Shown piece by piece: positions 11,788 to 23,600 of a stretch of DNA of 64,000 bases. The notes beneath the pieces were generated by a model. It did no database searches. It saw only the letters and a list, made by a program, of their open reading frames with translations, and was not told where the DNA came from. The position numbers and the translations under genes are program-made. This DNA comes from Ulva prolifera (taxonomy: Eukaryota; Chlorophyta; Ulvophyceae; Ulvales; Ulvaceae). The stretch's first letter is position 1. Every line of letters begins with the position of its first letter. Location: positions 1,116,001 through 1,180,000 of the forward strand of contig CM041196.1 of assembly GCA_023078555.1 (NCBI GenBank), given 5' to 3'.

Positions 11788-12664
11788 TCAAGTCGCATCC
11801 AACTTGTCTGACATATCATCCCTGTTCCTCGCTGGCTTGAATCTATCTGGACTCGCGTTTGGTATATCACCAGCGATGTGCACATTCTCCACGGCCGAGA
11901 ACAGCATGCATTCGAATATCGGAACGAACGACTGGTTGCCACGGCGACGCGCCGAGGTCAAAAGCACTACCGTTGAGGCAGCACACTCTTAGCCTCGACC
12001 AGGAGGTGTATTGCCGTTGCTGGCACGTGAAATGTACTGGCCAAGTGGAACCGACGGCGCGGCGAAGTTCGTGCGCATGCGCGCATAGACTGCGATGCAG
12101 GCCAATGCGTAGAACATATCGAAAGCAAGGTGCACGCCAGGTGCCGTCGGCGACAACACTGAAAATTCTGGCTTACAACCACGCGAGACAGCTGCTGAGA
12201 AATGGGGTTTCTCGTTGTGAGCCACGAAGGCAGCCAGGCGCCATAACGTGTGGGAGCATTTGTCTGGCTAAGGCTGTGCACAAGGCCAAGCAGCATGCTG
12301 ATGAACTCTCGCATACTCGTGTTCAAGTCACCCACGCACGAAACGCTGCTGAGCAATGCTGACAGTTTCTGCGATCATGTTCACAAGTTCCTGCAGTTCC
12401 TGCCAACGAAGAGCGTTAGAGAGCGACAGCACACACTGCACCGCCACAATCATTCCCACAGCTACACCCCCTTCAGGATGTCCGTTGGCGACAGTATCAT
12501 GGCTCGTCCACCTTGCCTGTGACCCGTAGCTGGCGTCTTCTCGCAGAGCTGCTTGTCAGGGCGCCTCCAGCTTGAGCCACAATCACCGGGAGCATGGGAG
12601 CCACGAGGCGTGTGATCCCAAGCAAGCGGAACCGCCCACTGCGAAAGAATTTACATCCCTGCAT
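11788..12664 (-). pseudogene. Candidate small membrane-protein gene, possibly decayed
   Basis: An ATG at 12664 opens a 51-codon exon (12664-12512, donor GTGGAC) with a hydrophobic stretch LVAPMLPVIVAQAGG. A second exon at 12399 follows a good acceptor (CTAAC then TTGGCAG) and reads ELQELVNMIAETVSIAQQ. Further downstream are MREFISMLLGLVHSLSQ, then HLAFDMFYALACIAVYAR, then SFVPIFECMLFSAVENVH ending at a TGA at 11788. These pieces lie in order on one strand but need frame changes at about 12330 and about 12255. I could not join them with introns of credible size. Either short introns are missed, the assembly has indels, or this is a pseudogene. No family recognised. Confidence 0.35.
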
Positions 12665-12763
12665 CGCTACTCAAGCACCCCCCACACCCCCCTTTCAGCG
12701 CCCTCGATGGACCTGCCTCCATCGGCCATGCCATGGCCACACCGGTAGCTTCAGCTTGTGCCG

Positions 12764-12781
12764 CCCCCCCCCCCCCCCCCC
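12764..12781. repeat. C homopolymer tract of about 18 nt
   Basis: An uninterrupted C run on the + strand, about 110 bp beyond the AI-2E permease stop codon. Confidence 0.8.
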
Positions 12782-12888
12782 TCCCCCCCAAACTCTGCCG
12801 ACAACCGGACCCACCCTACACACACCCCCCTCTTGTTATGCCAATGTATGAGACAGCTGCGCCGCAGCCCAGCTGTTACGCGCAGCCA

Positions 12889-15800
12889 CTACGGCCGCCG
12901 CGCCGATGCCGGCGGCGGCGCGTCGTCGCTGCTGCGGGCGATATTCTGGGCCTCTGGGGAGATGACATCGTCGGCGGGCCCCGCGGCCGCCGGGGGGGCC
13001 ATGAAGCCGTCGTCGGGGGTGTACCCCGGGCTCGGCGTGTAGCCGGCGGCGTCGGCGTCGGAGCCGCCGCGGCCGCGGATGTCGTCGAGGGAGGCGCCCT
13101 GGACGTACTCGAGCTCCTTCGTCGCGACATCATGCATCGTGTCCTGTGGATACCTGCACCGCGAGCCTCAGGTCTGCACCACATGCCGCTGTGGGCGCAC
13201 AGTGTAACGGTGCACTGTCCCAACGAGACTGAAACCCGGAGGGCAGTGGTTGCCCGGACTGCCCAGCCCCTGGCAGTGCACTCGTTGCGGCATTGCATTT
13301 CCTTCCGGATGCCAATGCTACAGCAGCGCAGAGCCCAGGGCCACCACGCCTGCCAAACAGGATACAGGCATCTGTAGGACGGTTGCGCCCAAGTCGCAAG
13401 CAGCATCAGCTCAGATTTAATCGTGCAGATAACACAGCACCGTTTCAATTGGAAAACAAAACCAGTGTCAGCAGGAAAGCACGGAGGGGTGCTATGCTGT
13501 GTGCCCCGCAGCGGCGCGGCGCGAGGTGGCCTGCGGGGGCTCCGCGAGTATGAATGCGCCACGGCCGCCGCCCTGTCAACCATGCCACGCATACTCATAT
13601 CACAGCAGTCACGCCCGACAATCCTGCACAGCTATACCTGTCCCAACTGTCACACTGACAAACGTATCCAGGGGCGCACCGTATGAGGTAGTCGAGGCAG
13701 AAGACGGTGAGGGGCACCGCGAGCAGCAGCCCCCAGACGCCGAGGGAGTGCTCCGCGATGACGAGGACGGTGAGCACGAGCAGCGGGTGCAGACGCAGGT
13801 GAGCGCTGTAGATGGCGGGGTTCAGGCCGTACGCCTCGACGGCGTGCACGCAGAAGACCATGAGGATGACGAGCGCGAGCTTCATGAAGCCGTACTCCGT
13901 GAGCGCGACAAAGCCGATCGGGCACGTCGAGATGATGACGCCCGCCACCGGGATGAAGCTACACTCGCGCAGGGGTGTTACTTTCGACGTTCATTCGGAA
14001 CTGAAAGCAGGCGTCGGGTGCGGGGTGTGCTGTGTGGGCAAAATCAGGGGCAGGCAGCGCCGCGGGCACCGCACAGTAGGGCATGGCGGACTTGCCGCAA
14101 TGACGCTAGCTGCTCCCACGAGTCACAAGTCACCACAGCCATGCTGGCGCAGGCTTACCCGGACTGGCCCCGCAATCGTATCACAAAGCACCGTCCATGC
14201 CACCGCACCCATATCTGTGGCGCACGGCGCGCTACTGGGGGTGCCGGCGTGAAGGTCTGCACAGGCAACCGATGACGCCGCCCTTTTGTGCACACACTGG
14301 GCTGCCGGAAGCCTGGCCACTGGACTGGACCGCAGGAGGCCGCACAGAGAACGGTGCTGCTGCTGCACGCACCGCAGGAGCATGCCAGGACAAACACAAA
14401 CAGACGAACACAAACAGACGAAGCGGCACCTGAAAACAGTTCAGGAAAACTCACAATGTAACTCACAATGTGCAACCTGCATAATTCCGCACAAACAGTG
14501 TGGCGCGGCGGCGGCGGCGGCGGCACACCTGCACATGAAGACGAACAGGGAGAGCAGCAGCAGGCCGGGGATGCCGAGAAGCCACATGCCGGTAAAGGTG
14601 AGCAGCGTGTTGACGACGGCGATGCGCGTCTGCGCCTGCAGCGCCTTGCCGAAGAGCTGCGCAAACACGATCAGCGAGGGCGCGACCTCGGTGTAGAAGC
14701 CGCCGAGGCGCGACTCCCGCAGGCTTGACACGCCGCGCTTGATGTTCGGCCAGTCCCACAGCAGCATGAACGTCAGGATGAGCGAGATGCTGACCTGCAC
14801 GCCACAGCGCCGTTGCGCCAGCACAGCGGCGGCGGCGCCAGCACAGCGCCGTTGCGGCGGCTCGTGGCAGCACAGATCAGCAGCGGCAGGCAAGGCGCTG
14901 CATAGCAGCAGCGGTGCTGTGCTGCATGGCTGCGAGAGTGCTGACAGCTGCCTAGTGAGGAGCATCCACAGGGAAACGTGCCGACAGAGCGCGCATGCTG
15001 CGGCCGCGGACATGCATCAGCAACATGCATCACTGGCAGCGTCGCATGGCACTGCCCGGCCTGCGTGAATCTGATGCCGATGAAGCCGTCGAGCCCTCTA
15101 GCGCCCCTGCCCTCTCACCAGCCGCAAGGGCTCGGCCTCAAGTTCGCCGGCAGCGGCCACACCCGCCCCTCCCACCGAACGATGTATTCTCATGGTATCT
15201 GTACCGCTAGCGCTGCACAGCCCCTTCCCACCCCCCCCACGCCCCCGCCATGCATGCGGCGACACCGCACCGCCACCTCACACCGCTCGACAGGAGCATC
15301 GGCCGCATTGCGTGGTAGTACACTTGCTTAATCTGCTATACGACAAGCCCGAGCTCTTTAAGCTTGAGCCCATGACAGTACATGCAACGCCCGCAATTCT
15401 GTGCGAGGTGTTCTGTGGCATTTGCGGCTGGTGAGAGGGGGGGGGGGGCTGCGAGGCCACGCACCTGCAGTGTGAAGTGCGTGACCCACGAGAGCAGCTC
15501 CGAGGTGACGAGGATGGCCTTGTCGGTGTAGCCCTGGATGATCTTGTAGATCGCGGTGCCGAGCTTCGTGAGGCGGTCAGCCGTCCAGTCGAGGCCCGGC
15601 GCGGCGCCGAGCGACGCGTCGGGGGAGTTCATCACGTTCTCCTGCGACAGCAGCAACAGGAAGCGCTCGAGGTTCTCCATCATGTTGTCCCCGAGGCCCA
15701 TGCGCATCTTCTCCAGCACCACCACCCTGCAGCCACAAGCCACCTGCCTGACGGGAACCGCCTGTGGGACGGAACATAAATGCTGTGTCTGCAGCCAGGT

Positions 15801-18070
15801 GCGTGTGCTGGGCTGCTTTTGTGCGAGCAGAGCCGAGGCCATGGCAGAGCCGAGGCCATGGCAGGGCACCAAGCACAACATGAGCTGCTTGCGTGCATCA
15901 GCGGGGGGTTCTTCCGGCCACGGACCACTCTGTTCAGAGATGGAGGACGCGGTGGTCGTAGCCAGCGTCGGTGGTCTGCCGGGAGACACGGCCGGGATCA
16001 CGCACACACCTCAGCCACGAGCTGGGATCACGCACACACCTGAAAGCACAGCCAGCTCTCACAGACACGAGCTGGCTGTGCTGCTGTGTGGTGTGCGGAC
16101 GAGTGCTGCTGTGGTGTGCGGAGGAGCTCGCCGCCTGCGGCTTCCGCTAGGCCAGCACAGCCTGAAACAAAGCGGTCCACAGGTGGCACAGGCTGGCAGG
16201 GTCGATGCTGGACCGCTGCCGCGCAAGCTCAAGAACTGGCGCAGACGCCCCGCCGACGCGGTGCTGAGCAACGTGCAGACATGACAGGAAGACGCCGTGC
16301 CAGGCTGTATGTGAATAGTGTGCCGAGGGGGGGTAGCCGGGCGGCGGCGTGTGCGCACGCGGCCGTGGTGCCCCAGGCTGATCCACCATTATGCAGCGAG
16401 CGCATACACAGAGATGTGGTGTGCGGTTCCCCTGGGCGTTGCTCGCAGTGCTACCTGCCTTGCTTACTTTGTCCTTGTATGCATGATTTCATAGCCGTAT
16501 CCATTTGGACATTGACAACTCCGAAGTCCGGGACCGGGTTTCGGAGTTGCGTGACCTTGTAACACAGAGATGTGGTGTGGCGGCATCTAGCAGCATCCCT
16601 GTGCCTGTGCGTTTCCCCGGCGGTCGGCCTCTCCAGATGTGTCCTTTGTAACGCAGATACGGTTGATGCCTCCGGCCGGCGCGTGCCGCACCCATCCGGC
16701 CCACAGCGGCAATGGCCTTGCCGCAGGGGCGCTGCAGGGATGCCAGTGCTTGGGCGCTTCAGCCACCCGCGCCGACACAGCCATGGGCGCTGTGGCCGGA
16801 GCGTCTGCCTCCGAGGCGGACGTGCGCGCTAGATGCCACAGCAGAGGCGTGCGCTGACAACAAATGCCGCAGCAGCCACTGGCCCTGAACTGGCGGCGGC
16901 GTGCGCAGCACGTCAGAGAGGGCTATGAGTGTTAGTGGATGTCAGGTGTGCTTCCAGGAGAGGCGTGCGGCGGGTGTCGCGGAGCGCACCAGATGTTTTC
17001 GGCCTGCAGGCGGCTGATGAAGTCTGCGCCCTCACGCACGATGTAGGGGATGGTGAGCACGCCAAAGACACCGATGATGAGGGCGATGGTCACGAAGTAG
17101 GCGATGACCATCATCTTGCGCCGCATGTCATGCTTGGGGACGAGGCGGGCGAGCTGCTTCGCCTCCTCTATCCACGCAGACAGGCTGCGGCCTATGAATG
17201 TGAGCACAAACGTGCCCATACATATCTGCAAGCACACAGCAGGCGCCAGTGAGGACTGCATCGATGGTGTACAGAGTAGCACAGGCCCGCCTCGTGGCTG
17301 CCTGGGACAGGTTGCGACTGGTGCAGTATGCACGGAAGTGCGGAGTCAACACCTGCTTGACCAGAATTTGGCACTGTGAGCAGTCTCACAGCAACTGAAA
17401 CCAGGTGGTCTGAAAGACGGGGATGGATGTGGGGTGTGAAGATGGCTTGAACTGGATTGCCGATGGACACTGATGCGCGATCGGTACTACCACAGGTGTA
17501 AGGCACATCGGAGGGCCGTGGACCCACGCTTGTGGGACACATCGGCGACGTCGTCACTGCGTGCTGTGGACCTTGCCACGACAGTGAGGAGCCAACGCGA
17601 CGCTGAGTCTCTATCACATTGCATGGTGTTGAGAGCCTCATGTATGGAGCCTGATGCGGTCCATCTGCGTGCAGTAGGCGGGACACGTGCCGCAGAGCAT
17701 CGCAATTGAGCGCCGTGCGAAGTACTGGCCGTGCATGGCGTGACAACCGACTTTATAAGCTCCTAGAATGCAGTGTTCCTCACGAGCCTCGGCGTTACGA
17801 GTATGGAAGCCGTGCACGATTGGCAGGTCATGGCCACACATGAGAGCACGCACACATTGACAACAGGGCATTGCCACCGCGCGCTGCAGCAGCGGAAACC
17901 CCCGTGAGAGAATGGAAGCGCACTCCAAAGAAGTCAGAAAGCTGTGATGCTGCTAATATCACTACTAACCACACAGCAGCGCGTTGCCATGGAAGTGCCC
18001 GCAGGTTGCGGATGAAGAAAGAAGCCTCGTCCATAGACCCGCTTTTCGGAGCAGCAGCTGAAGCTCGCAT
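12889..18070 (-). CDS. AI-2E family transporter (UPF0118/PerM-type permease)
   Basis: Complete gene, six exons in transcript order: 18070-17924, 17225-16990, 15726-15465, 14794-14529, 13958-13680, 13153-12889. They sum to 485 codons (484 aa), and every junction is in phase. Exon 1 has a short leader and TM1 (VWLVVILAASQLSDFFG). Exon 2 has two helices around IGRSLSAWIEEAKQLARL. Exon 3 is the amphipathic family domain. Exon 4 has helices LILTFMLLWDWP and LLGIPGLLLLSLFVFM. Exon 5 has the diagnostic FIPVAGVIIS, GLNPAIYSAHLRLHPLLVL and SLGVWGLLLAVPLTVF. The soluble tail (exon 6) is Pro/Asp-rich. The family comprises 7-8 TM permeases, including TqsA and sodium/proton antiporters; the cargo here is unknown. 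Start chosen as the first ATG before TM1. Transcribed divergently from DDX6. Confidence 0.88.
16045..16082. repeat. Perfect 14-bp inverted repeat, 10-nt loop
   Basis: AGCACAGCCAGCTC at 16045-16058 is the exact reverse complement of 16069-16082. It lies in the second intron of the AI-2E gene, just after a short direct repeat (GCTGGGATCACGCACACACC). Confidence 0.9.
16517..16548. repeat. Hairpin with a 9-bp perfect stem
   Basis: AACTCCGAA and TTCGGAGTT flank a GC-rich centre, forming a stable stem in the second AI-2E intron. It is close to the CGGCCTCT...TCCTTTGTAAC end motif shared with the dispersed repeat. Confidence 0.8.
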
Positions 18071-18686
18071 GGTGCAGCTGCGATGCTCCACATAGTGACT
18101 CTGACAGGGCGACTCCCTTTCAGCAGGCCAATTGGCGAATTTGGCTACGTTGCAATGAGAACGAGGCACGTTGTTGCGGCCAAAAGGAGCCTGTGCATGG
18201 GCATGTCGGGAACCAACGCATCCCTGGGCAGCCAGAATGTAGCTCATGTACGGCAAACTTCCATTAGGCTACTGAAGTCGCAGAGAACCGTGCGAATACG
18301 TGCTAGTATCGCATGTTGTGCCGTCTGATGCTGACGTCCACCGTCACACCTACAAGCAGAGCAGGAGCGCGCAGGGTATTGACGCGAACAAGATGACCTG
18401 CCGTCAATTGCCTTACTCTGTTTCTGAGAGCTCCCTCTTGTCGTCCATGCACGCAAGTTCGAGCGCGCGTTTGACCACGAGGAGGCGCCGGTGGCCACAG
18501 TGACATGGCAGGGTCAACCGCAGCAGACGGACTTGCGCTTGTTTTGACCATCTCTCTTCCCTCGCCACCATTTCCATGTTCGGCACATGAACATTCAGCA
18601 ATCCATGTGTGATATCTTTCAAGTCCGTCGAGCGCAAGTCAAGATTGTTCATCCACAGTGACAAGGTTCCGTTCCTGCCAGACGCG
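18071..18686. promoter_or_regulatory. Shared divergent promoter interval of the AI-2E gene and DDX6
   Basis: A 616-bp gap separates the ATG of the minus-strand AI-2E permease (18070) from the ATG of the plus-strand DDX6 helicase (18687). Both 5' leaders and promoters must lie here unless non-coding exons exist further away. No TATA box or other element could be assigned with confidence. Confidence 0.5.
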
Positions 18687-20649
18687 ATGGCACAGAACGG
18701 TGCCGTCGCCGTAAATTTGGCGGCAGATGACTGGAAGGCTAATTTGAAAATTCCAGCGCCTGATCAACGCGTCCAGACTGCGGTGCGTTTCGCGATAGCC
18801 GGTCCGCAATGCGACGCATTGTCAGCGAAATCGACACGCACAAGTAGCCGACCTACAGGACGTGACACAAACTGAGAAAGATGTGGAATTTGAGGACTAT
18901 CATTTCACGCGAGAGCTGCTGGCGGGGATCTACGAAAAGGGCTTCGAGAGGCCCTCCCCGATTCAAGAAGCAGCAATTCCTTTCGCATTGGTCCACAAAG
19001 ACATTCTCGCCCGAGCAAAAAATGGAACCGGGAAGACGGCGGCATTTTGCATCCCCATTTTGGAGCTTGTGAGTGCCGAGCTCCACCATATTCAAGGTGC
19101 GCGGCGGGTTTCGGTTGTTGGTCTTGTGAGGAGTTGCAGCACCCTCGCCGTGTGATTGTTCTATGTATGTATGTTATCGGTGATTGCATCGTGTTTGGCA
19201 AGCTCGGCGCGTCTGCGTAGCGATGCTCGCGCGTTCTCCTTATCTGTTCGAGACCTGTTCTGATATTGTGTTAGCGCTTCCATGTTGCAAAATTCCGAAC
19301 GTAACATATTTTCACATGCTGCAGCGTTGGTGTTGGTGCCAACACGCGAGTTGGCGTTGCAAACAGCGCATGTCCTGAAGGACCTTGCAAAGTTTCTCAA
19401 CCTACAGATCATGACTTCGACTGGAGGGACTGACCTTAAGGATGACATCATCCGCCTTTCAAAGGCAGTTCATATAATTGTAGCAACGCCAGGCCGTATC
19501 CACGACTTGGCCCAGAGGAACATTGCCAACCTGAGCCAGTGCAAGCATCTGGTAATGGACGAGGTGTGCTGCTTCAACGGAAAGCCTGTTTAATAGGCGA
19601 CTCAAATGTATAACGTCACCTCTGCTGGGCCTTGGGCAGCTAATAGCTTGGACACCTACCGGGGAAGGCGAGCATGTTCCACAGCAAGGGCAAGTGATGA
19701 GCCCATGAGTTCTGGTGATGCAGGCAGACAAGCTGCTTTCGCCTGAATTCCGGGAAACCCTGGACAACTTGATTAGCCTTTGCCATCCCAAACGGCAGAT
19801 CATGTTGTTCAGCGCAACTTTCCCGGTGACAGTGAAGGAGTTCCGCGACCGCTACCTGCGGGCTCCACAGATTATCAATCTGATGGAGGATCTGACCTTG
19901 CGGGGCGTCACCCAGTACTATGCGTACGTACAAGAGAAGCAGAAGGTACATGCTGCGACATGACTCGCATGCCACTCGCCCATTTTGGCAGTCTGTGCAA
20001 CTGTCGCTGTGTGCAGGTGCACTGTCTGAACACTCTCTTCTCAAAGCTCCATATCAACCAGAGCATTATTTTCTGCAACAGTGTGAATCGGGTGGAGCTC
20101 CTGGCCAAGCGTATCGTGGAGCTGGGCTATTCGTGCTTCTACATCCATGCGAAGATGCCACAGGTGTGCCACCAGCTTGTCGCCCACACCTGGATTGCTG
20201 ACGGGTGCACTCCGTCCCTGTTTGCACTCAGTGTCTACCTCCAAGCAACACCAAGCTGGATGACAAGGCGTCGCAATCACACCCTTGCCTGCACACTCAT
20301 GCCGCGCCATCAGTGTTAGTGTTGAGTGCACATGCCACCGCAGGCCCACCGGAACCGCGTCTTCCACGACTTCCGCAACGGCAAAGTCCGCAACCTGGTC
20401 TCCAGCGACCTCTTCACTCGCGGCATCGACATCCAGAGCATCAACGTCGTCATCAACTTTGACTTCCCGAAGAACGCCGAGACGTACCTGCACCGAGTCG
20501 GCCGCAGCGGCCGCTACGGCCACCTCGGCCTCGCGGTGAACCTCCTCACCGCCGGGGACCGCCAGACGCTCTTCCAGATCGAGCGGGAGCTCTGCACTGA
20601 GATCAAGCCCATCCCGAGCGAGGTCGACCGCGCGCTCTACTGCCGGTGA
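18687..20649 (+). CDS. DDX6: DEAD-box RNA helicase, DDX6/Dhh1/Me31B subfamily
   Basis: Complete gene, six exons: 18687-18782, 18859-19096, 19325-19563, 19724-19945, 20017-20163, 20344-20649. They sum to 416 codons (415 aa), all in phase. It is an ATP-dependent RNA helicase of P-bodies that acts in translational repression and decapping-linked mRNA decay. The N-terminal WKANLKIP and [32 protein letters not shown] are Dhh1-specific. Helicase motifs in order: [27 protein letters not shown] (split across the junction at 19563/19724), [18 protein letters not shown] and [12 protein letters not shown]-terminal [14 protein letters not shown] closes the core; there is no long Q/P-rich tail. The last exon is far more GC-rich at third codon positions than exons 2-4. 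Confidence 0.96.
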
Positions 20650-23600
20650 TGCCGTCGGCCCAGCCCCGCCTCCAACAAGCGATGGGGCGGCCGAGGCCCG
20701 TGCCCCGGGAGGCGGGGTGGCATCGGCGATCGGCATGGAGGAGCCGCCCGGTCGCCTGTGCTGCGCAGCTGCAGTACTGGGGAGCGTGGCTGCAGCGCAC
20801 AGGGAGGGCGGTCTGTTGCTGGCGCCTTGAGTAGCGCCTGTGTGAAGCGAGCCTGGGCTGACGGTGGGGACCTGAAAATTAGCTCAGGGCACGACCTGGT
20901 TGAGTGCCATGTGCTAGTAGTGGCATGCATGTACGCTTCGAGAGCCCTGCTGTCAGTCCTCTGGCGGTAGGGCTTTCAGTGTCACGATCATCCATGGGAG
21001 TTGTTGTGAGAGCCTCGCTGTCAGTCCGCTGGCAGTGGGGCTCCTGCTGTGAGGATGACAGGATGATAGGGCTGGTAAGGGATGGGGGGGGGATGCATGA
21101 TGCCATATGTGGGCGGGGAGGGATGCTCATGAAATGTGATGGCGATGGAGGCGAGGCCCTGTGTGGGGCCTGTGGCATGGCATGCTTGGGCAGTGCTGAA
21201 GCGCTGCAATGTGGAGTGCCCCGGCGACCACGCAGGCAGGGCAGAGCACCTGATCACACTGCCGCCTCGCCTACATATGCGCCAATGCCCGGGGCATTTT
21301 GGCTGCCGCCTCCATGGTTGTGCATCAGCACAGTGCTGTGTGTGCGTGAGGGCTGGCCGCACATGTGGTGCTGTCGGGGGGGGGGACGGGTGTTGGGCTG
21401 GGATGACTCAATCAGATGTGATGTTTGTTCCCGGCAAGGGTTGTGGACTCCCATACCCCACACCCATGCTGTGGACGGATCCATGTTGCAGCGGTGGAAT
21501 GGCCTTGGGTCCATCTGGCGTTTCATTGCATCCTGTGATGCTGAGGTGGAGAATGCTGATTCTGATTGTTTCGTCGCCGTGCGGGTCGATGGCCTGCACT
21601 GGCGAGGTAGATGAGATGATCCACAGCTCAGAGAGCCTGAGCTGTATTAAGGGGGAGTGGACGCCGCTGGCGTGCAAGCGCGTGCGCGCCTCAGATGTGG
21701 CAGCCGCCTCTCCGACCAGTTGAGCTCAGTCTGGCAAGGCACCGTGGCCTTGCTTCTTGACTTGAGCAGGTGCATGGCATCATCTGTTCTCTGTGCCTGA
21801 TGCTAGCAGGGTACAGTTGGAGGCTGTGTGTGTTTTCTTCGACGTTGAGTGTCCAGCAACGCGCATTCAATTACGTCAACCGTCCAGTGGTGGCACTGCG
21901 GGCCATGGTGTTTTGTGCTAGCCATGGCAGCTTTGTAACACTCGATTTCCTCAGATCTGCGGACCTCGTTTATTCAGGCAAGTTCTGGTCACATGTGATC
22001 AAGTGGCACGATGCCAGTGGCTTACTTTCGAATTTCTTTTCGTATGACCAGTGCTCGGTATGCGAATGCTGGGAGAATGCTGCAGATGAAGGGCTGCGAA
22101 CGATGCAGCCAAACGTGTTTACAGCCCCGTCCACAATTTGAAAGCATCTACGATTGCCTATTGGCATGCAGTAATAATTCCACTTCTGCACTATGATCGG
22201 CACAACAACACTGTGAGTGACTCGGTGAATGTTACAACTCCAGACAGTACCCAGGCACCGCTCAGTCATCCTCTACATGTAGTTTGACATGGGTGCCTGC
22301 GTGTTGTAGGTCTGCGTCGTGACAGGCTAACGTGAATCATGCTGAGGATCTCTACTACAAAAACCGTCAAGGAGAGCGGCCTGAGCCCGGTCTGCAGTGG
22401 TGGGGACTATTAAACAACCTGATTCATGTAGCATGACTTATGTTGTGTCTATTCATTTCCGGTGCGAGCCTGGAGGCTCAGCTGTGCTCGGAAGGGGGTT
22501 TCCTAGGGTGGGCCGCGTACTCACGGGCGCCACGCTCAGCGCGCACAGCGCAGCACAGCGCACCATATCGCAGCACGAGTCTCGGCGAGTGAGACGGAGA
22601 GCGCAGCGCAGCGGGCCTAGCCTCTGAGCCGCCCCTTGATGCCGGCTCTGCTGTGCCTGTCGCTCGGTCGCCTTCGCGAGCCGCTGTCGCCGCCGCACCA
22701 CACACGCAGCCGCCGCTGCCGTGGCCACCCGTGTGGCCTCTGCTGCACCAAGGCGTCATGATGACAATACGAGTGCGAGTATGTACCTGTAGTGCGAAAC
22801 GAATCATGTGCCTGCGGGAGTGGCACAGCGTCCGTACCGGAGGGGGCCTGTTCAAAGCTTTCGTTGGGCATTGGATGCATGAGCTACATATGCATATATG
22901 GTGCGCTCTGCGATGGGGCAGGGATTGCAGCCCGCCGTAGGTGGGCCGAGAATGGCGATGCTGTGTAGCCAGGTCTGCTCTGGATCATAGGTGAGCCACA
23001 TTGAAGGAGGATGAACATGCTGTAATTAATCGTTAATTCGAAATCCTGGTGTGAATCCACAATCAATTACAAATTGCTCTGTGCTGCAATTACATTTTAC
23101 AACATAAGTCTTTAAACAGAGAACATTTCAATGTAAAAATTCAATCTTCTTACTTGGGACAGGAACCCATCAATTATGTTGGTTTTAGGACTAACATCCC
23201 CCAGTGAACCACATAACATAATACACGCCTTCAGCAATGCGCAGAACTGGTGGTGCTGGTGGTATTGCAATTTGACACGTGCCGCAGTTTTGTGTCTCTC
23301 TATTCAACAGCAGCCATGGCCGCCAGCTGTGCACTCAGATCTCTGTGCATGCTTGGAAACGGTGGTGCTGGATGTGGAGCTGCTAGATAAAGCTCTGATG
23401 GACTCTGTTCATGCGCCACCAGTGTGCACATTTGTCCAATTCTAAGCTCAGCTGATAGTATTTGCAGTACATTCAGCTCCAATGTAGCACTTCCTCTGTC
23501 GAGCTGGGCACTCGAATCAGTTCTGTGATCTTTCTGTCGCCGCTCAATAGTGGTGCTGCTGCCAACCCAACAGCACATTCCCTTCCAAAAGCTTTCCAGG

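Noticed and set aside
20904-21614. 236-codon plus-strand ORF
   Set aside because: The translation is Met/Cys/Gly/Trp-rich with no domain. A comparable frame exists on the other strand, as expected by chance in GC-rich DNA.
22478-22855. Minus-strand 125-codon ORF in a GC-rich island
   Set aside because: It is Arg/Ser/Ala-rich with no domain, and all frames in the island are similarly open.
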